From Bacteroidota bacterium (GTDB lineage: Bacteria; Bacteroidota; Kryptoniia; Kryptoniales; JAKASW01), in contig JAJYGB010000277.1 in the NCBI GenBank assembly GCA_021785235.1, forward strand, positions 1 to 10,813: a stretch of DNA of 10,813 nt, given 5' to 3'. The notes beneath the pieces are model-generated. The model was given only the letters and a program-made list of their open reading frames with translations. It had not been told where the DNA came from and did no database searches. The translations under genes were made by a program, and so were the position numbers. Positions 8,503-10,813 of this stretch are shown one piece after another; within the stretch, counting starts at the first letter, position 1, and every line of letters starts with the position of its first letter.

Positions 8503-8655
8503 ATTAAACCTAAATCCGAAATCCTAAATTCTATCTAAACTCCAGACTCCAAATTCACAAGCCACGGCGCCATGCATATTCATCTTTCGTCTTTTGCATA
8601 TCTGCATTCGGAATCTGCGTAGAGTTTGGCGTTTAGGATTTAGAGTTTTTTATTG
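8503..8655. repeat. Imperfect inverted repeat in the rplU-rpmA spacer
   Basis: AAATCCTAAA (8519-8528) is matched by its exact complement TTTAGGATTT (8632-8641). The flanks continue to pair imperfectly: ATCTAAACTCCAGACTCC on the left against GGAATCTGCGTAGAGTTTGG on the right. CCTAAATCC-like words recur in the left arm (CCTAAATCCG, then AATCCTAAAT). The rightmost arm overlaps the rplU stop codon and its last codons. It may be an interspersed intergenic repeat or a long RNA hairpin between the two ribosomal genes; copy number cannot be judged from one window. Confidence 0.6.
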
Positions 8656-8953
8656 TATCGATGTGGATCGTCGTATACTCTTCCCTGTGACCCTTCATGA
8701 CCTTGAAGTTCTTTTTTCTTTTCTTCCGGAAAACAAGGATCTTGTTCTCTCTGTCGTGGTCGAGAACCGTCGCCTCGACTACCGCGCCTTTAACAACAGC
8801 GCCGCCCACCGATTGTGATTTCTCGTCTTCGATAAGTAGCACTTTGTCTATGGTAACCTTATCTCCAACCTTAGCATCAAGCTTCGGAACCGCGACTTTC
8901 ATGTTCTCGGAAACCTTGAACTGCTTCCCGGCTATTTCTACAACAGCTAACAT
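8633..8953 (-). CDS. rplU: 50S ribosomal protein L21
   Basis: A 106-residue L21, a 23S rRNA-binding large-subunit protein. Family features in order are VVEIAGKQFKV (4-14), VGDKVTIDKVLLI (29-41), VEATVLDHDRENKILVFRKKRKK (59-81) and KGHREEYTTIHIDTI, where most L21 proteins end. The last residues KNSKS are extra and are encoded by the right arm of the inverted repeat that fills the spacer to rpmA. A GGAGG site (8961-8965) lies 7 nt before the ATG. It is first of the rplU-rpmA-mdh unit. Identification is secure; the repeat-derived tail is an inference from position. Confidence 0.97.
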   Translation of the reverse strand: MLAVVEIAGKQFKVSENMKVAVPKLDAKVGDKVTIDKVLLIEDEKSQSVGGAVVKGAVVEATVLDHDRENKILVFRKKRKKNFKVMKGHREEYTTIHIDTIKNSKS

Positions 8954-8978
8954 TTACTTACCTCCAAATTAGAGATAT

Positions 8979-9007
8979 AATTTAGCCAAGAAGGGCCATA
9001 AATTCAA
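8979..9007 (-). promoter_or_regulatory. Candidate promoter for rplU-rpmA-mdh
   Basis: On the minus strand TTGAAT (9002-9007), a 17-nt spacer and TAAATT (8979-8984), each matching four of six positions of the sigma-70 boxes. A start near 8972 would leave a leader of about 18 nt containing the Shine-Dalgarno. Co-transcription from the tRNA-Ser gene upstream is an alternative. Confidence 0.35.
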
Positions 9008-9017
9008 TTGATTTTTA

Positions 9018-9112
9018 CTATCGGGATGATTTGAAGGCTGATACTTCCCGATTACCCTGCAATTTACTCAGACCGATGGGTAATCTTATACCCTGCGACG
9101 TTGCCGCGGGTC
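9018..9112. repeat. Chain of short inverted repeats between rplU and tRNA-Ser
   Basis: Three consecutive complementary pairs: ATCGGGA/TCCCGAT (9020-9026 with 9046-9052), ATTACCC/GGGTAAT (9051-9057 with 9078-9084) and ACCC/GGGT (9090-9093 with 9108-9111). The word TACCCTGC occurs at 9053-9060 and again at 9089-9096. No T-run follows on either strand, so these are not standard terminators. No protein gene is supported here. Confidence 0.5.
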
Positions 9113-9135
9113 CTCCGAGTCTCCGGCGGAATAGT

Positions 9136-9196
9136 GCGGGGAGGGAGGGATTCTGCGCCGCAGGAGCATGAGCCTTTGGCTCAGAACCCTCGATAC
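9136..9196 (-). pseudogene. Partial tRNA-Ser 3' half with a 30-nt insert in the T-loop
   Basis: Positions 9136-9153 repeat 9218-9235 with one mismatch in 18, and 9184-9196 repeat 9236-9248 exactly. Together they reproduce the end of the variable arm, the T-arm, the acceptor 3' strand and three flanking bases of the intact tRNA-Ser(GCU) next door. The two blocks are separated by exactly 30 nt placed between TTC and GAA of the T-loop. The insert is two 15-nt hairpins, TGCGCCGCAGGAGCA (9154-9168, one mismatch) and TGAGCCTTTGGCTCA (9169-9183, perfect 6-bp stem, 3-nt loop). No matching 5' half is attached, so it cannot fold as a tRNA. Confidence 0.75.
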
Positions 9197-9218
9197 AACT
9201 CAAACCGCCACCGGTATG

Positions 9219-9308
9219 CGGAGAGGGAGGGATTCGAACCCTCGATACCCCTTTACAGAGTATGACGGTTTAGCAAACCGTTGCCTTCAGCCACTCGGCC
9301 ACCTCTCC
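9219..9308 (-). tRNA. tRNA-Ser (anticodon GCU)
   Basis: A complete class II tRNA of 90 nt that would read AGC and AGU codons. The acceptor stem is GGAGAGG/CCTCTCC with discriminator G. The D-arm GCCGAGTGGCTGAAGGC is typical of serine tRNAs. The anticodon arm ACGGT-TTGCTAA-ACCGT shows GCT at positions 34-36. The long variable arm pairs ATACTC with GGGTAT, and the T-arm is GAGGG-TTCGAAT-CCCTC. The terminal CCA is not encoded (CAT follows the discriminator) and would be added after transcription. It lies upstream of rplU on the same strand, flanked on both sides by tRNA-Ser-like fragments. Confidence 0.97.
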
Positions 9309-9348
9309 AAACTAAAAATAGTATCAAAAGAACTGCAGCCTGTGACTA

Positions 9349-9397
9349 TTTCGTCCGCCTCATGCGGATTCCCTTGAGCCACTCGGCTACATTTCAG
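9349..9397 (-). pseudogene. tRNA-Ser-like 5' half (degenerate)
   Basis: Positions 9369-9390 match the D-arm region of the neighbouring tRNA-Ser (9281-9302) at 19 of 22 bases. Read on the minus strand, the next bases form an anticodon-like arm ATCCG-CATGAGG-CGGAC (four of five pairs) whose loop would present TGA, a serine anticodon, though with A instead of the invariant U before it. No T-arm or complementary acceptor strand follows, and the variable region dissolves into unrelated sequence. It is most simply a decayed tRNA-Ser gene fragment. Confidence 0.55.
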
Positions 9398-9477
9398 GAA
9401 CATCTCGTATTTCGTTAAAATATAACTTGTTGAATCATCTATTTCAAAAGGGCATCGTGAAAAAGCGCAAGTCCCGT

Positions 9478-9620
9478 CTTCCGGCTCGTGGACTCGCAAT
9501 ACTCTGGGTGCGCGCCACCGACTACCTTTGGGCCAGCTTTGGGGGATGCTGGGATTTACGGCCTGCTCGGACTCTGTACCACCCGTCTTCCATCATCCAG
9601 CCGTAGGCGGTAGCCGGAAG
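9478..9620. repeat. GC-rich segment closed by a perfect 9-bp inverted repeat; possible structured RNA
   Basis: CTTCCGGCT (9478-9486) and its exact complement AGCCGGAAG (9612-9620) enclose 125 nt. Inside, on the minus strand, are smaller hairpins such as CCAGC/GCTGG around ATCCCCCAAA and GGTG/CACC around GCGCG. GGAAGACGGG occurs twice on that strand, once at each end. Right after it on the plus strand AGGATA/TATCCT (9619-9624 with 9633-9638) is followed by CTTGTTTTATT, a weak terminator-like arrangement. The strand and identity are undetermined. Confidence 0.4.
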
Positions 9621-9644
9621 GATAGTGTCAGATATCCTCTTGTT

Positions 9645-10340
9645 TTATTGCGTCGCGCTCACCGAAAACTTTGCCTGGTATCTCCTTACCAGCCACACGC
9701 CGGCCACCGTCGCGTTCACGCTTGAGAAGAGTATATCCGAAAACCAGTGAGCGTTGTAGTAAATCCGCGAGAGGCACGTCAGGACAGCTATTAATATCCA
9801 GAGGGACTGCCAGAGTTTATTCTTCACAAGTCCAGCCATCACTATGGCCAAAGCGAACGCAACCGCCGCGTCCCCGGAAGGAAATGAAAGATAAGCATTC
9901 GGCCCTGCTACTAATGGATTGAAAGTCAGGTGGCCGTGCCACTGGTTTGGCCGCCATCTGCCCACCAATGACTTGATGGCTATCGTAATTATCCCAGAAT
10001 ACAGGAACGATTGTGCCACCATCAGACCTCCGGCTCTTACTTTCTCCGAGTTAATCGCGACTCCGGCAATATAGATTATAAGAAAGAGGTACAGCGTGAT
10101 CTTCCCCGTTCCGAAGATGTGTACGAACCCGGCTATCCAATCTTCTATAGGGCCGTGTATCGTCAGGAAGTAGTACCTGATCGGCTCGTCGAAATAGGCG
10201 GCAATGAATACGATCAGAAGGAATTCTGTCAGAATGAGCCATTGCTTCAACTTCCAATGTTTCGGAATCGAGTAATATTCACCCCACTCGACGAAGAGTC
10301 GTTTGAAATCCTGTGCAGCATTCTTCCAGCGGCTGTTCAA
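9645..10340 (-). CDS. PAP2-family membrane phosphatase
   Basis: A 231-residue integral membrane protein of the PAP2 (phosphatidic acid phosphatase type 2) superfamily, which removes phosphate from lipid substrates such as undecaprenyl pyrophosphate, phosphatidate or lipid A. About six hydrophobic segments are visible (near 35-50, 81-97, 107-122, 158-172, 178-193, 205-218). Motif 1 is KSLVGRWRP (123-131), motif 2 is SFPSGD (152-157) and motif 3 is SRIYYNAHWFSD (191-202) with nucleophile H198 and D202. The family normally has PSGH; here the acid/base His is Asp157. The TTG start at 10340 is chosen because AGGAGG (10345-10350) lies 4 nt before it and the basic N-terminus MNSRWKNA follows. It is 68 bp downstream of a methyltransferase-like gene on the same strand, and probably shares its transcript. 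Family secure; substrate unknown. Confidence 0.88.
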   Translation of the reverse strand: MNSRWKNAAQDFKRLFVEWGEYYSIPKHWKLKQWLILTEFLLIVFIAAYFDEPIRYYFLTIHGPIEDWIAGFVHIFGTGKITLYLFLIIYIAGVAINSEKVRAGGLMVAQSFLYSGIITIAIKSLVGRWRPNQWHGHLTFNPLVAGPNAYLSFPSGDAAVAFALAIVMAGLVKNKLWQSLWILIAVLTCLSRIYYNAHWFSDILFSSVNATVAGVWLVRRYQAKFSVSATQ

Positions 10341-10344
10341 GTGT

Positions 10345-10350
10345 CCTCCT
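10345..10350 (-). promoter_or_regulatory. Strong Shine-Dalgarno deciding a TTG start
   Basis: AGGAGG on the minus strand, separated by ACAC from the TTG at 10340. No ATG or GTG in this frame close by has a comparable site, so TTG initiation is the best reading for the PAP2 gene. Confidence 0.7.
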
Positions 10351-10408
10351 TTATATCGGTGATGTCGTTATTAAGGTGATTATCCGGTTATCCTGAGAAT
10401 GATCTGTT

Positions 10409-10813
10409 TCAAAAAAAATACGGTATAAACATTTTGGTTTTCTGCCTGTAGTCCTCGTAGCGCGCACCAAATTTGTGCTGGTCGATCTCCTCCTCGGCCT
10501 TGACTGTAGCCAGCAGGGTGAAGATTACTCCAAACATCAGTATCGACGAAAAGAGGGCCGGCTTCTTCATATAAGCTCCGAGCGCAAGGAACAGAAGAGA
10601 TGAATAGAGAGGATGCCTGATCTTTCCATATATTCCCGAGTCAATCAATTCCCCAGAATCGTCCTTGCCGGCCGCTTTCGTCAGCCTGATCATATTAAAC
10701 GCTGAGATCACGAGGTATAAGGAGCCGAGTAGCGAAATCCAGGAAAGTATCTGGAGCGGAGAGAACACATTGTCAAACCAAACACGCAAGTTTGCGACAA
10801 CCAGTAGCAGAAT
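10409..10813 (-). CDS. Isoprenylcysteine/phospholipid methyltransferase-like membrane protein, 5' end outside window
   Basis: A small integral membrane protein resembling the ICMT/PEMT group of S-adenosylmethionine-dependent methyltransferases. Counting from an internal TTG at 10789, hydrophobic segments lie near 12-32, 62-74 and 77-96. The family signature is GIYGKIRHPLY (52-62, with the HP pair) followed by EEEIDQHKFGARYEDY (99-114) and the closing FIPYFF, the usual SAM-binding C-terminal arrangement. The frame continues without a stop to the window edge and adds ILLLVVANL, a hydrophobic stretch. That TTG also has no Shine-Dalgarno, so the real start is almost certainly beyond 10813. It ends 68 bp before the PAP2 gene. 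Bacterial homologues mostly have unknown substrates, and the assignment to a methyltransferase fold is better supported than any substrate. Confidence 0.78.
   Translation of the reverse strand: MLLLVVANLRVWFDNVFSPLQILSWISLLGSLYLVISAFNMIRLTKAAGKDDSGELIDSGIYGKIRHPLYSSLLFLALGAYMKKPALFSSILMFGVIFTLLATVKAEEEIDQHKFGARYEDYRQKTKMFIPYFF

Larger units (their letters stand above)
9309..9644. other. 336-bp stretch without a protein gene
   Basis: Left part (9309-9470) is A/T-rich and holds the degenerate tRNA-Ser 5' half. Right part (about 9471-9625) is clearly GC-richer than its surroundings and is bounded by a 9-bp inverted repeat, described separately. Short reading frames crossing it have no initiation signals, run through the tRNA and its remnants, and resemble no protein I recognise. 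Confidence 0.6.

Noticed and set aside
9018..9203. 61-codon minus-strand frame (MSCIEGSEPKAHAP...)
   Set aside because: It is read through the tRNA remnant, its hairpin insert and the short inverted repeats, and has no ribosome site or recognisable family.
9168..9377. Plus-strand open frame reading RRGRDSNPRYPF across the tRNA
   Set aside because: This is the well-known spurious translation of the antisense strand of a tRNA-Ser gene.
9430..9620. Possible cobalamin riboswitch on the minus strand, from the words GAGCCGGAAGACGGG and GGAAGACGGG
   Set aside because: The conserved core box CCGCnACTG and the GCCACTG element could not be found in order, and no cobalamin-related gene follows; only the closing word resembles the class.

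Overview
The window looks like chromosomal DNA from a Gram-negative bacterium of the Bacteroidota/Chlorobiota/Ignavibacteria neighbourhood. The basis is the Chlorobium-type malate dehydrogenase, a large signal-peptide-bearing outer-membrane beta-barrel, an RsbW-like kinase with the closing motif common in that group, and patchy use of Shine-Dalgarno sequences (strong for ribosomal protein genes, not visible for several others). Base composition is about half GC. The placement is an inference from protein character, not from a marker-gene tree.

Left part (1-799): the first part of a glycogen synthase gene runs leftward off the edge. It is separated from the rightward genes by a 131-bp divergent spacer with a promoter-like pair on each strand.

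Centre (800-7097): six rightward genes packed almost without gaps. They are a beta-CASP metallo-beta-lactamase RNase, an NAD-dependent epimerase/dehydratase, a nucleoside hydrolase, an ABC ATPase without a visible permease, a large outer-membrane beta-barrel and a small RsbW-like ATP-binding kinase. Junctions are -4, -1, 0, -26 (or -11) and +8 bp, so this is very probably one transcript with coupled translation. The functions do not form a known pathway, which makes the unit more interesting than its individual members.

Right of centre (7100-8953): leftward rplU (L21), rpmA (L27) and mdh, ending in a good intrinsic terminator at about 7149-7200. The rplU-rpmA spacer holds an imperfect inverted repeat that reaches into the last codons of rplU.

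8954-9644: a region without protein genes holding one intact tRNA-Ser(GCU) gene on the minus strand. On one side lies a second copy of its 3' half whose T-loop is interrupted by exactly 30 nt made of two 15-nt hairpins; on the other lies a tRNA-Ser-like 5' half that is not completed. Further on is a GC-rich segment of about 143 bp closed by a perfect 9-bp inverted repeat.

Right edge (9645-10813): leftward genes for a probable isoprenylcysteine-methyltransferase-like membrane protein (its 5' end is outside the window) followed by a PAP2-type membrane phosphatase with an Asp where the family normally has its motif-2 His. No CRISPR array, transposase, phage gene or obvious defence system was found. 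The least explained DNA is the tRNA-Ser/repeat region and the GC-rich palindrome-bounded segment.
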